This document shows positions 1-8,559 of a stretch of 64,000 bases of DNA, one piece after another (position 1 is the stretch's first letter; the number at the start of each line of letters is the position of its first letter). Source of the DNA: Colwellia sp. 12G3 (GTDB taxonomy: Bacteria > Pseudomonadota > Gammaproteobacteria > Enterobacterales > Alteromonadaceae); NCBI RefSeq assembly GCF_002836775.1, contig NZ_PJAQ01000068.1:620001-684000 (forward strand). The letters run 5' to 3'. The position numbers and the translations under genes are program-made. A model generated the notes under the pieces. That model was not told where the DNA came from, ran no database searches, and was given only the letters and a program-made list of their open reading frames with translations.

Positions 1-1
1 T

Positions 2-502
<501 letters not shown>

Positions 503-1111
503 ATGCTGACAATGAAAAAAACCACATCGATATTAACTCAAGGAAAAACAGCAAAAATTGCTGGCATATTAATGTTAATTTCTGCGTTGCAAGGTTGTGC
601 TGTTGCCACAGTAGTCGCTGTTACGGCCGGCGCAACTATGGTTGCCGATAGACGTACTTTTAGTAAACAAATAGATGACCAGAGCATTGAGTTTATTGCT
701 CATAATGAATTGAACAAACAGAAGGCATTATCTAAAAACACTAACATACATATTGTTAGTATGAACGGTACTGTTTTAGTGGTTGGGCAAGCGCCTAATA
801 CCTATTTGAGAGAGCTCGCTATAAAAACAGTTCAGGATATTGCTGATATAGTTACCATACATAATCAGGTTCGTATTAGTTCGACTATCTCTATCACTAC
901 AAAAAGTAATGATATGTGGATAACATCTAAGGTCAAATCTGCTTTGCTTGCCAATGGCGAAGTCAATGCGAAAGATATTAAAGTTGTCACTGAGAATTCT
1001 GAAGTATTCCTACTCGGATTAGTCACACACAAAGAAGCCAATATTGTGGTAGAGATCACCCGTAACATTAACGGTGTCAGCCGTGTATTTAAAGCGTTTG
1101 AATATATCTAA
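503..1111 (+). CDS. dolP: DolP (YraP) outer-membrane lipoprotein with two BON domains
   Basis: This is a lipoprotein with tandem BON domains that in E. coli sits on the inner face of the outer membrane, binds anionic phospholipid and supports BAM and envelope integrity. The N-terminus is basic and hydrophobic with lipobox ALQGC near residue 32, then a Gly/Ala-rich linker and two BON domains (about residues 60-125 and 135-200). Length 202 versus 191 in E. coli. It follows diaA with no gap, so translation is probably coupled; an ATG three codons downstream (512) is an alternative start. The stop codon lies right at the border of a dispersed inverted-repeat element (1111-1270). Confidence 0.88.
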   Translation: MLTMKKTTSILTQGKTAKIAGILMLISALQGCAVATVVAVTAGATMVADRRTFSKQIDDQSIEFIAHNELNKQKALSKNTNIHIVSMNGTVLVVGQAPNTYLRELAIKTVQDIADIVTIHNQVRISSTISITTKSNDMWITSKVKSALLANGEVNAKDIKVVTENSEVFLLGLVTHKEANIVVEITRNINGVSRVFKAFEYI

Positions 1112-1270
1112 TACCAGTTCCATTAAGTTTGTGATCTTGTTGTGCGTAGGAAAAACAATTCAAGGGTAGGCGCTTGATTGACCAATAGCTGGCTATTGGG
1201 ATTGAGAGCAACGCCGCCTTGGATTATTTTAACCAGTGCAAGTGGGCAATAACTTAATGGGATTGGTATA
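1111..1270. repeat. Dispersed palindromic element, copy 1
   Basis: Terminal inverted repeats ATACCAGTTCCATTAAGTT (1111-1129) and its near complement at 1252-1270 match at 17 of 19 positions. The interior contains a small palindrome CAATAGCTGGCTATTG and a core of the type GGCG..TTGATTGA..AACGCCGCC, which resembles the cores at 5580-5669 and 59793-59876. No coding sequence is present. It looks like a small non-autonomous mobile or REP-like element. The left end touches the dolP stop codon. Confidence 0.65.
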
Positions 1271-1288
1271 ACACATTGAAAATTGAAC

Positions 1289-1329
1289 AAAAAAAACCGG
1301 TAAATATCGACGATATCTACCGGTTTTTT
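1289..1329. terminator. Bidirectional rho-independent terminator between dolP and sspB
   Basis: An A-run, then ACCGGTA paired with TACCGGT, with a nested ATATCG/CGATAT stem, then a T-run. The symmetric A and T tracts make it usable from both strands, which fits the convergent genes dolP (+) and sspB (-). Confidence 0.85.
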
Positions 1330-1357
1330 GTTATTTACTTTGCGTAAGCAGTTAAAA

Positions 1358-1837
1358 TTATTTGATGATTTTCAAACTGGCTTTACTTTTTCCTTTAGGT
1401 TTGTTCGACTTTTCTGTCTCACTACCTGTTGAAGCAACACTACTTAACGTGGACTTTGGTTTTGTAGGGATCACATCAACTATCTCATTATCATCTTCAA
1501 GAGGATGTTCGATAGGCAATGATGTCCCAGCACCATTTTCTTTAGCATAGATAGCAGCTATAGCACCATAAGGTACGGTAATATGCTCTAATTTACCGCC
1601 AAAACGGGCACTAAACTCAATGGTTTTATCACCTAATGCGATAGTGCCGACTGCTGAACTAGCAACATTTAGCACAATCTGGCCATCAGCGACATAATTC
1701 ATTGGTACTAAAACACCGTAAACATTAACGTCAACCATGATGTATGGTGTTAGGTCATTGTCCGAAATCCACTCATAAAAAGCCTTAACCAAATAAGGCT
1801 TATTCGAACTCATTGAGCTAGGTGTTGCATCATTCAT
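1358..1837 (-). CDS. sspB: SspB, ClpXP adaptor for ssrA-tagged proteins
   Basis: Adaptor that binds ssrA-tagged peptides and hands them to ClpXP. The folded N-terminal domain is typical (PYLVKAFYEWISDNDLTPYIMVDV, here in part; then GQIVLN, ARFGG, AIYAKENGAG). An acidic, low-complexity linker (about residues 110-150) is followed by the C-terminal ClpX-docking tail SLKIIK, matching ALRVVK of E. coli SspB. 159 residues versus 165 in E. coli. The start overlaps the sspA stop as TAATG, so the two are translationally coupled. Confidence 0.95.
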   Translation of the reverse strand: MNDATPSSMSSNKPYLVKAFYEWISDNDLTPYIMVDVNVYGVLVPMNYVADGQIVLNVASSAVGTIALGDKTIEFSARFGGKLEHITVPYGAIAAIYAKENGAGTSLPIEHPLEDDNEIVDVIPTKPKSTLSSVASTGSETEKSNKPKGKSKASLKIIK

Positions 1838-2478
1838 TATGCAGGGTGACCAAAACGTAATTCACGCTCTTCTTCAGTCAATGATGCTTGGAATGATTCA
1901 CGTTCGAACACACGCAACATATACGTTTTAAGTTCTTTTGAACCTTGACCAGTCAATTCAATACCAAATACAGGTAAACGCCATAATAATGGAGCTAAAT
2001 AGCAATCAACTAAGCTGTACTCTTCGCTCATAAAGTATGGCGCTTCGTTTAAAATTGGTGCAATACTTAACAAGCTATCTTTCAATTCTTGACGAGCTTT
2101 AGCCGCTTTATCAGCAGTACCTGTCATAATTATTTTAGTAAGACTATACCAATCTTGTTCCATGCGATGCATCAATAAACGGCTACGACCACGTGCCACC
2201 GGATATACTGGCATCAATGGTGGATGAGGGAAACGTTCATCTAAATATTCAACAATGATTTTAGCTTCATATAACGCTAATTCACGATCAATTAAAGTTG
2301 GTACTGTACCATATGGATTCAAGTCCAATAGGTCTTCAGGCAAGTTAGCTAAATCAACTAAGTTGATGTCAACACCAACACCTTTTTCTGCTAGAACAAT
2401 GCGTGTCTGATGACTATACATATCATCGGCATGAGAGAACAACGTCATCACAGAGCGTTTATTTGCTGCTACGGCCAT
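1837..2478 (-). CDS. sspA: SspA, stringent starvation protein A
   Basis: RNA polymerase-associated protein with a glutathione-S-transferase fold; in E. coli it lowers H-NS levels and activates stationary-phase and stress genes. The N-terminus MAVAANKRSVMTLFS is nearly identical to E. coli SspA, and the conserved signature YLDERFPHPPLMPVYPVARG (about residues 80-100) is intact. The C-terminal all-helical domain retains SLVDCYLAPLLWRLP. 213 residues, full length. First gene of the sspA-sspB pair; petC lies 92 bp upstream on the same strand. Confidence 0.96.
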   Translation of the reverse strand: MAVAANKRSVMTLFSHADDMYSHQTRIVLAEKGVGVDINLVDLANLPEDLLDLNPYGTVPTLIDRELALYEAKIIVEYLDERFPHPPLMPVYPVARGRSRLLMHRMEQDWYSLTKIIMTGTADKAAKARQELKDSLLSIAPILNEAPYFMSEEYSLVDCYLAPLLWRLPVFGIELTGQGSKELKTYMLRVFERESFQASLTEEERELRFGHPA

Positions 2479-2569
2479 AAAGCCTCCTAAAATCGTTTAC
2501 TTAAAAACTAACAAAGGGGAATTCGATATTTGACTATCAAATCCCCCTGAAATTTATTGCATTAATAAC

Positions 2570-3328
2570 TTAGTGTACGTCTTTCCAATATTCTTTCTTA
2601 AGGAAATAAGAAATAATAAAGAAGAAGAATAAGAAAGCTAACACCCAGTAACCAAGCGCTTTACGCTCAAGTTTATTTGGCTCGCCAACATATTCTAAGA
2701 AGTTTGTTAAGTCACGTACTACTACATCATACTCTTCAGCAGTTAAACTACCACCCATTGCTGGTGATAAGCTAGATACTTCGTGCTCTTTGCCGTGGTC
2801 GTCAAGCTGTTTACTTACCGTTAAAGTACTAACACCTTGTAAGTTTTGTAACACATGCGGCATACCAACATCTTTAAATACTGTATTGTTCACGCCAAAT
2901 GGGCGTGATTCATCAATATGAAAAGAACGTAAGTAAGTATAGATCCAATCAGGGCTACGTAAACGCGCTTCTAATGTTAAATCAGGTGGCGCGCTACCAA
3001 ACCATTTTGCCGCTTCTTTTTCTGGCATAGAGTTTAGAATATGACCACCAATTTTGTCACCAGAATACATATAGTTAGCAACACCGTCAGCTTCTTCAAT
3101 GCCTAAATCACTAAAAGTACGATTGTAACGTTGGTACTGTAACTGATGACAACCTAAACAATAATTAATATACGTTTTAAAGCCCTTTTTCAAAGACTCT
3201 TTATCCGATAAATCATTGTTAGCTTTATCTAATTGAATACTTGGCCCTGAAGCCACAGCAGTTAACGACACAAGTGCCGTTACGCTGAAAAGTATGCCGA
3301 CAGTAGCGGCAATAATTAATTTTTTCAT
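2570..3328 (-). CDS. petC: Cytochrome c1 subunit of the bc1 complex
   Basis: Membrane-anchored c-type cytochrome that carries electrons from the Rieske protein to soluble cytochrome c. An N-terminal signal peptide is followed by the haem-binding motif CLGCH (about residue 57) and the surrounding NYCLGCHQLQYQRYNR. A distal Met ligand is expected in the DVGMPHVL region. A C-terminal membrane anchor (YWVLAFLFFFFIISYF) holds the globular domain in the periplasm. 252 residues, normal for the family. Its start codon overlaps the petB stop (TAATG), making it third in petA-petB-petC. Confidence 0.94.
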   Translation of the reverse strand: MKKLIIAATVGILFSVTALVSLTAVASGPSIQLDKANNDLSDKESLKKGFKTYINYCLGCHQLQYQRYNRTFSDLGIEEADGVANYMYSGDKIGGHILNSMPEKEAAKWFGSAPPDLTLEARLRSPDWIYTYLRSFHIDESRPFGVNNTVFKDVGMPHVLQNLQGVSTLTVSKQLDDHGKEHEVSSLSPAMGGSLTAEEYDVVVRDLTNFLEYVGEPNKLERKALGYWVLAFLFFFFIISYFLKKEYWKDVH

Positions 3329-4605
3329 TAGTCTGCAATCCTATCTGGAACTGGTTTAGTATTTTCGTTTTTGCTATAGAACCACAAAGCAATAAAGAAA
3401 CCAAAATAACCAAAACTAGCAATTACACCAATTAAATTAGCGGTTGGTGTTGCAGGCATAGTACCTAAAGCACCAAGAACAACAAAACAAATAGCAAATT
3501 GAATTAAGTTAACTAAATGTAATTTTGAACGATAGCGAACAGATTTAACTGTGCCACGGTCAAACCAAGGTAATGCAAATAACATCACGATAGCGCCAAA
3601 CATAGCAACTGCGCCTAATAACTTATCAGGAACAACACGTAAAATTGTGTAGAAAGGACCAAAATACCATACTGGTGCAATATGCTCAGGAGTTTTCAAA
3701 CCATTTGCAGGAGTAAAGTTTGGTGCTTCCATAAAGTAACCACCGCCCTCAGGCGCAAAGAACATTACCCAACAGAATAAGAATAAGAATCCGGCAACAC
3801 CCATAATATCTTTTACAGAGTAATAAGGATGGAAAGGAACTGCATCAACAATATCGTATTTTTCACTGTATTGTTTATGGAAAGTAAACTTACTTAATTC
3901 TTCAGGTTTCACACTACCTTTAGGCTTTTTAATGTCTACACCTTCAGGGTTATTTGAACCTACTTCATGTAAAGCAAGAATATGTAAGAATACTAAAATA
4001 ACTAATACCAGTGGCATCGCAATTACGTGCAATGCGAAGAAACGGTTTAACGTTGCACCTGAAATGACATAATCACCACGGATCCAAAGTGTTAAATCAT
4101 CACCAATAATAGGAACGGCACCAAACAAGGAAATAATTACTTGTGCGCCCCAGTAAGACATATTACCCCATGGTAATAAGTAACCCATGAAGGCTTCAGC
4201 CATTAATACTAAGAAGATCAACATACCGAAGATCCATAGTAATTCACGAGGTTTTTGGTACGAACCATACATTAGGCCGCGCATCATGTGCATATATACC
4301 ACGACGAAGAAGGCTGATGCCCCCGTTGAATGCATATAACGTAATAACCAACCGAAGTCGACATCACGCATGATGTATTCAATAGATGCAAAGGCACCCT
4401 CGCCAGAGGGTTCATAGTTCATTGTTAACCAGATACCCGTAAGGATTTGGTTAACAAGTACTAACATGGCTAAAGAACCAAAGAAGTACCAAAAGTTAAA
4501 GTTTTTTGGTGCCGGATACTGAGCTAAATGTTTATTCCAAGCATCAGTCACAGGTAAACGTTTGTCTATCCAACCCATAAAGTCGGTAAATAGTTTCATT
4601 AACAT
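3328..4605 (-). CDS. petB: Cytochrome b subunit of the bc1 complex
   Basis: Integral quinol-oxidising subunit with two b haems. Hallmarks visible are the Qo-site PVWYFGPFYTILR region (PEWY-like) near residue 315, the GYLLPWGNMSYWGAQV segment near residue 145, and paired His haem ligands on helices B and D (RYMHSTGAS and FALHVIAMP). 425 residues, eight predicted membrane helices, full-length fused b type rather than split b6/IV. Both junctions with petA and petC are 1-base overlaps, indicating one operon. Confidence 0.96.
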   Translation of the reverse strand: MLMKLFTDFMGWIDKRLPVTDAWNKHLAQYPAPKNFNFWYFFGSLAMLVLVNQILTGIWLTMNYEPSGEGAFASIEYIMRDVDFGWLLRYMHSTGASAFFVVVYMHMMRGLMYGSYQKPRELLWIFGMLIFLVLMAEAFMGYLLPWGNMSYWGAQVIISLFGAVPIIGDDLTLWIRGDYVISGATLNRFFALHVIAMPLVLVILVFLHILALHEVGSNNPEGVDIKKPKGSVKPEELSKFTFHKQYSEKYDIVDAVPFHPYYSVKDIMGVAGFLFLFCWVMFFAPEGGGYFMEAPNFTPANGLKTPEHIAPVWYFGPFYTILRVVPDKLLGAVAMFGAIVMLFALPWFDRGTVKSVRYRSKLHLVNLIQFAICFVVLGALGTMPATPTANLIGVIASFGYFGFFIALWFYSKNENTKPVPDRIAD

Positions 4606-5195
4606 TACGCTTCTCCTTGAGCAACACCGATAAGTAAAGTGTCATCATTGATAAAAGAATGCTCTGGAACCACTAAGTTTAATGGTGCAGGAACGCCTTG
4701 GAATACACGACCAGCCATATCAAATTTACTACCATGACATGGACAGAAGAAGCCATTTGGAACACCTTCAACGAATTGGTCGAAATCACCACCATGATGA
4801 GTAGGAGCACAACCTAAGTGAGTACAAACACCTAAAGCAACTAAGAATTCAGGTTTAATTGAACGATAGGCATTAGTTGCATAGACAGGTTGTTGAGCTT
4901 TTTCAGAATTAGGATCACGTAACTGGTCATCGTGTTTAGCTAAATCACTAACTGTTTTTTCCGTTCGGCGTACTACATAAACGGGTTTACCACGCCATTC
5001 TGCGCGGATTAATTGACCAGGCTGTATTTTGCCTATATTAACTTCAACTGGAGCACCCGCTGCTTTCGCGCGAGCACTTGGATTCCAGGAAGCAATAAAA
5101 GGCACAGCAGCCCCAACCACACCAGCACCACCAACAACTGCAGTAGCAGCCGTTAGGAAGCGTCTGCGGCCGTTATTCACAGGCACATTGCTCAT
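4605..5195 (-). CDS. petA: Rieske iron-sulfur subunit of the bc1 complex
   Basis: 2Fe-2S protein accepting electrons from ubiquinol. The N-terminus carries a twin-arginine signal-anchor (RRRFLTAAT, residues 10-18) followed by a hydrophobic helix. Cluster-binding boxes are CTHLGC and CPCHGS, with the C-terminal basal fold after them. 196 residues, standard. First gene of petABC. The upstream gap 5196-5480 must hold the operon promoter, but no convincing -35/-10 pair was seen there. Confidence 0.96.
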   Translation of the reverse strand: MSNVPVNNGRRRFLTAATAVVGGAGVVGAAVPFIASWNPSARAKAAGAPVEVNIGKIQPGQLIRAEWRGKPVYVVRRTEKTVSDLAKHDDQLRDPNSEKAQQPVYATNAYRSIKPEFLVALGVCTHLGCAPTHHGGDFDQFVEGVPNGFFCPCHGSKFDMAGRVFQGVPAPLNLVVPEHSFINDDTLLIGVAQGEA

Positions 5196-5493
5196 TCATA
5201 CTCTCCAACTAAGACACTAACAAAACAATTATTTTTATGACTCACTAAGCGCTAAATTTATAACAATCAGTAAGCACAGCGTTTGTTTTTGTTAGATCAA
5301 ATTCATACCAAGCGGTATATCGACAAAAAAATTTTTACGATCATAAAGAAATAGCGTGTTTTTTACAAGGTAAAAAGGGGCTTAGGCACTGTAAAAGCAG
5401 AAATAATTTGAAATACTTTGAAATAGAATAAATAAAGCTTACTTAGACCACTTTAAATGCAATGTAAAGTTTTGATGAAGGAAAATTAGAAAC

Positions 5494-5521
5494 AAAAAAA
5501 CCGACACAAGGTCGGTTTTTT
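5494..5521. terminator. Terminator downstream of rplM-rpsI
   Basis: An A-run, stem CCGAC, loop ACAAG, stem GTCGG, T-run. It lies 165 bp beyond the rpsI stop on the minus strand, so the dispersed repeat at 5580-5669 sits inside the 3' untranslated part of the rplM-rpsI message. The symmetric tracts also allow use from the other strand. Confidence 0.75.
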
Positions 5522-5579
5522 AAATGTATACCCTATCATTAGATAAAAAGGTATACACATTGCATTTTCTAAATGATCT

Positions 5580-5669
5580 GCATTTAGGCAAGGCGTTGAA
5601 TTATGAGTCCCTGAATTTAGATTTACTAAATGACTGGGACGAATAATGATAACAACGCAGCATAAATGC
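5580..5669. repeat. Dispersed palindromic element, copy 2 (core)
   Basis: Inverted ends GCATTTA..GGCAAGGCGTTG and CAACGCAGCATAAATGC form a long imperfect stem with a variable centre. The arms are the same as those of the core at 59793-59876 (GGCAAGGCATTGATT ... AATCAATAACGCAGC). An adjacent hairpin GTATACC/GGTATAC (5526-5556) may belong to the same element. It lies in the 3' untranslated region of rpsI. Confidence 0.65.
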
Positions 5670-5684
5670 TGAACATAACGAAAA

Positions 5685-6077
5685 TTAGCGTTTTGAGAAT
5701 TGTGGTTTCTTACGTGCTTTATGTAAGCCCACTTTCTTACGCTCAACTTTACGCGCATCACGAGTAACGAATCCAGCTTTACGTAGTTCACCACGTAAAG
5801 TTTCATCAAAAACCATTAATGCACGAGTAATGCCGTGACGAATCGCGCCAGCTTGACCAGAAATACCACCACCAACTACAGAGATGTTAAAGTCAAACTT
5901 TTCTAACATTCCAACTAACTCTAATGGTTGACGAACAACCATACGAGCAGTTTCACGACCGAAGTACGTAGAAATGTCACGTTTATTAATTGTGATTGCA
6001 CCGTTACCAGCTTTCATAAACACACGAGCAGTTGAGCTCTTGCGACGACCAGTACCGTAATATTGATTATCAGCCAT
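5685..6077 (-). CDS. rpsI: 30S ribosomal protein S9
   Basis: Small-subunit protein whose C-terminal tail reaches the P-site tRNA. The N-terminus contains [15 protein letters not shown] and the C-terminus ends in the invariant KKPQFSKR. 130 residues, same as E. coli. It begins 3 bases after the rplM stop, the standard rplM-rpsI operon. Confidence 0.98.
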   Translation of the reverse strand: MADNQYYGTGRRKSSTARVFMKAGNGAITINKRDISTYFGRETARMVVRQPLELVGMLEKFDFNISVVGGGISGQAGAIRHGITRALMVFDETLRGELRKAGFVTRDARKVERKKVGLHKARKKPQFSKR

Positions 6078-6080
6078 TGC

Positions 6081-6509
6081 TTAAAGCTCCAAAAGTTGTG
6101 GTTGTTGTGCTGTATGTGCATGCTCAGGGCCTGCATATACTTTTAATTTGCGGAACATTTCACGACCTAAAGGACCTTTAGGTAACATGCCTTTTACTGC
6201 AAATTCAAGAACGCGTGTTGGCGCTTTTTCAATTAACTTTTCAAAGCTAATTTGCTTAAGGCCACCAGGGAACTCAGTATGCGAGTAGTAAATTTTACCT
6301 TTCGCTTTGTTACCTGTTACACGTACTTTCTCAGCGTTAATAACAACGATATAATCGCCAGTATCTACGTGAGGTGTATATTCTACTTTATGCTTACCGC
6401 GTAAACGGCTTGCGATTTCGGTAGCGATACGACCTAAAGTTTTATCTTCGGCGTCCACTAAGAACCATTCGCGTTGTACGCTTGCTGGTTTTGCTACAAA
6501 AGTTTTCAT
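6081..6509 (-). CDS. rplM: 50S ribosomal protein L13
   Basis: Early-assembling large-subunit protein. The sequence [20 protein letters not shown] is typical, and with the ATG at 6509 the protein is 142 residues, as in E. coli. An in-frame TTG four codons upstream is possible but lacks support. In E. coli, L13 represses its own rplM-rpsI message; here a roughly 190-base untranslated leader separates the candidate promoter (6708-6713) from the start, long enough for similar control, though no defined structure was recognised. Confidence 0.97.
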   Translation of the reverse strand: MKTFVAKPASVQREWFLVDAEDKTLGRIATEIASRLRGKHKVEYTPHVDTGDYIVVINAEKVRVTGNKAKGKIYYSHTEFPGGLKQISFEKLIEKAPTRVLEFAVKGMLPKGPLGREMFRKLKVYAGPEHAHTAQQPQLLEL

Positions 6510-7284
6510 TAAAAAACCCAATCTTAAAATTGTTACTTAAATGACAATATAAAAATAATTTTTAATTGCCGGTTAAATGGACTACGCCATTGCCCCTTCG
6601 AGCATCGAGCCCAGCGCCACTGTTTATAGGGAATTCACTTAAAAGTAAAAACTTAAAAGTAAGTATAATCCACAAAACAATAGGCTTTTGTAACGTAGGG
6701 AGCGCGGATTATACAGAAAGAGTCAACAAAGATCACCTATATTCCGCTAATAAAGCGTTAATTTTTTCTAATCAATACCATTATGACTATTTATCATGAT
6801 TTTTATTGAACTGAAGCAGTAAATAGTTAGTAACTGATTACAGCTGATAGCTGCCTGACTACTTATATAAAATACGAGATATAAAAGTATGTCTCTAGTA
6901 AAGTGCTAAAGTAAGAAGTAAATAATGTTATCGCTTGTTTAAGAGATCTAAATGGCCGTATAAGTACTTTAAAGGTGTTAATAAAGGCTGCTTGTTAATT
7001 ATCGGCCTTACAACTATTAACTTTAATTCTCTGCTAACAATTGTAATGCTGTTGCTCATCGGCGACATATTGACATTGAAATTAAAACAACTTAGGTTGC
7101 TTGCGTTAATTCAAGGTTAAATTTTCATAAAAAGTTAATCTTTAGTTAATAATGGGTTATAAAATAATCGTTCAGTGGTTAAGCAATAATAAAAACAAAA
7201 AAAAGTTGCAACAAAGTTTTACATTTGAGATTTTTTGTCGCAGTATGAAGTCAGCCCCCGTAAAAACAAAATGGAATATAAATT
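6510..7284. other. Long AT-rich intergenic region rplM - pilA
   Basis: 775 bp without a credible gene between the divergent rplM (-) and pilA (+). The left part is the rplM leader and promoter. The right part (about 6800-7284) is AT-rich and should hold the pilA promoter. A sigma-54 site (GG-N10-GC) typical of pilin promoters was searched for in 7121-7284 and not found. A 61-codon frame at 6935-7120 has no recognisable features. Confidence 0.6.
6708..6713 (-). promoter_or_regulatory. Candidate -10 element of the rplM-rpsI promoter
   Basis: On the minus strand this reads TATAAT in the context CTGTATAATCCGCGC, with a G/C-rich discriminator right after it, common in ribosomal-protein promoters. 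A second, weaker -10 (TATACT) lies about 50 bp downstream. A well-spaced -35 was not evident. Confidence 0.45.
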
Positions 7285-7752
7285 ATGAAAAACTTACAAC
7301 AAATGAAAAAAAGCGCACAGAAAGGTTTTACTTTAATTGAATTAATGATCGTTGTAGCGATTATCGGTATTTTGGCAGCGGTTGCCTTACCTGCTTATCA
7401 AACTTATGTAAAAAAAGCTAAATTTACTGAAGTAGTTCTTGCTTCTTCTATTTATAAAACAGGCGCTGAAGTTGCAGCTCAAACAAAACAAAAAATAGTA
7501 GGTGGTGCCGCAGTTCCACTGGTTAAAGCCGATCTAACTGCTGCCAACTATGGCATACCAGTTAACAACGATGCTGGTGCAATTTCAGGTACTCATGTCC
7601 TATCTGCAACCATGGCAGGTGGTGTTATCACCATGACTGGTCAACCAAGTGTTGATGATGCAACATATATATTAACAGCCGCGGTTGATGCATCAACCAC
7701 ATCAATTATTTGGACAGTATCTGGAACTTGTGAAGCAAAAGGTATGTGTTAA
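7285..7752 (+). CDS. pilA: Type IV major pilin (type IVa)
   Basis: Pilus structural subunit. A short basic leader ends at G before the prepilin peptidase site in [20 protein letters not shown]: mature F1, Glu5, then the hydrophobic N-terminal helix. A second Met at codon 7 (7303) would give an 8-residue leader and is equally possible. The C-terminus has only two cysteines, in the last segment GTCEAKGMC, giving a very small disulfide loop (C-x5-C, ending on the last residue). The globular part is rich in Ser, Thr and Ala. 155 residues. A strong terminator follows at 7817, so pilA can be expressed far above the genes behind it. Confidence 0.93.
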   Translation: MKNLQQMKKSAQKGFTLIELMIVVAIIGILAAVALPAYQTYVKKAKFTEVVLASSIYKTGAEVAAQTKQKIVGGAAVPLVKADLTAANYGIPVNNDAGAISGTHVLSATMAGGVITMTGQPSVDDATYILTAAVDASTTSIIWTVSGTCEAKGMC

Positions 7753-7816
7753 TCAAAGTATCGTGTCATAAATAAGCAGGAACCATGCTAAATTGAGTTT
7801 ATTTATAACATTTTTT

Positions 7817-7840
7817 AAAGCTCCTTCGGGAGCTTTTTTA
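7817..7840 (+). terminator. Terminator directly after pilA
   Basis: Stem AAAGCTCC, tetraloop TTCG, stem GGAGCTTT, then T-run. UUCG is an especially stable loop. Position between pilA and the downstream cassette suggests most transcripts stop here and the accessory genes depend on read-through or their own promoter. Confidence 0.9.
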
Positions 7841-7877
7841 TTTAAAAAAATAAATAAAACACTAAATAAAATAATGT

Positions 7878-8555
7878 ATGGATAGTTTAAAACGGAAATA
7901 CTTCTCTTGGCATATCACTAGCAGCGTGATTGTAGTAGCTATTATTGCTTTGTTTTGTCAGTTCCTTTGGTTTCCAGCGCCTTTTTTACAAATAGATGGC
8001 ACTTGGTTCGCTTTATTGATATTAGCGACTGTCGATATTACCCTCGGCCCCCTACTTACACTGCTGTTAGTTTCATCAAAAAAATCTATTCGTGATTTAA
8101 CATTAGATATGTCAGTTATCCTTGTGATACAGATTAGTGCCCTTGGTTATGGCCTCACTCAAATAGAGCAAGAGAGAACCTACGCAATAGTACATTTAGA
8201 TGGCGTTTTTAATTTAGTGGCAAAAAAAGAAATAGCAAAATTACAATTAATAGCCAAGCAGCGGTTACCAAAATACCAAGGCATATATTACGCCATGGTA
8301 GTAAATTCAGATTTACCTAGTCATACTACAACAAGTAAACGCCCGTTATTATATTCCCCTGAAAGATTTAAACTGATCAGTAAAAAATCAATGAAAGGCA
8401 GCCAATTTCCTTATCAAAAGTTACCCGCTGATGTTAAAGAGCAATACAATGAAAATTATATTTTTAAACTACTTGCGGGTAAAAATCGCCATGGGCTATT
8501 AGTATTTAATAACGACCTGAAACTTATTGATATTTTACTTTTACCTAAGCAATGA
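7878..8555 (+). CDS. TfpX/TfpZ-family type IV pilin accessory protein
   Basis: Probable pilin accessory protein of the TfpX/TfpZ type, which in Pseudomonas and Acinetobacter are encoded right next to pilA and modulate assembly of the cognate pilin. The first half has hydrophobic segments (about residues 14-35, 42-65 and 75-95) with the family pattern FPAPFLQIDGTWFALLILAT, VDITLGPLLTLLLV and LDMSVILVIQISALGYG. The second half is a periplasmic-type domain beginning QERTYAIVHLDGVF. 225 residues, in the expected range. It lies behind pilA and its terminator. Recognition is from motif pattern, not alignment. Confidence 0.75.
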   Translation: MDSLKRKYFSWHITSSVIVVAIIALFCQFLWFPAPFLQIDGTWFALLILATVDITLGPLLTLLLVSSKKSIRDLTLDMSVILVIQISALGYGLTQIEQERTYAIVHLDGVFNLVAKKEIAKLQLIAKQRLPKYQGIYYAMVVNSDLPSHTTTSKRPLLYSPERFKLISKKSMKGSQFPYQKLPADVKEQYNENYIFKLLAGKNRHGLLVFNNDLKLIDILLLPKQ

Positions 8556-8559
8556 CCTA

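Larger units (their letters stand above)
5196..5684. other. Intergenic region petA - rpsI
   Basis: 489 bp without a gene. It holds, from left to right, the unassigned promoter region of petABC, a terminator (5494-5521), a GTATACC/GGTATAC hairpin (5526-5556) and dispersed repeat copy 2 (5580-5669). Short reading frames here overlap the repeat and rpsI and show no family resemblance. Confidence 0.7.

Noticed and set aside
5486..5809. 107-codon minus-strand frame overlapping the end of rpsI
   Set aside because: Consists of the dispersed repeat and terminator read in a shifted frame over rpsI; no plausible start.
6081..6521. TTG start for rplM giving 146 residues
   Set aside because: The ATG at 6509 gives the conserved MKTF start and the standard 142 residues.
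6935..7120. 61-codon frame in the rplM-pilA gap
   Set aside because: No ribosome site, no family resemblance, AT-rich composition like the surrounding non-coding DNA.
7121..7284. Sigma-54 promoter for pilA
   Set aside because: No GG-N10-GC pair with the expected flanks was found on reading the region.
7152..7340. Frame overlapping the pilA start
   Set aside because: Runs into pilA in another frame and has Lys/Asn-rich random composition.
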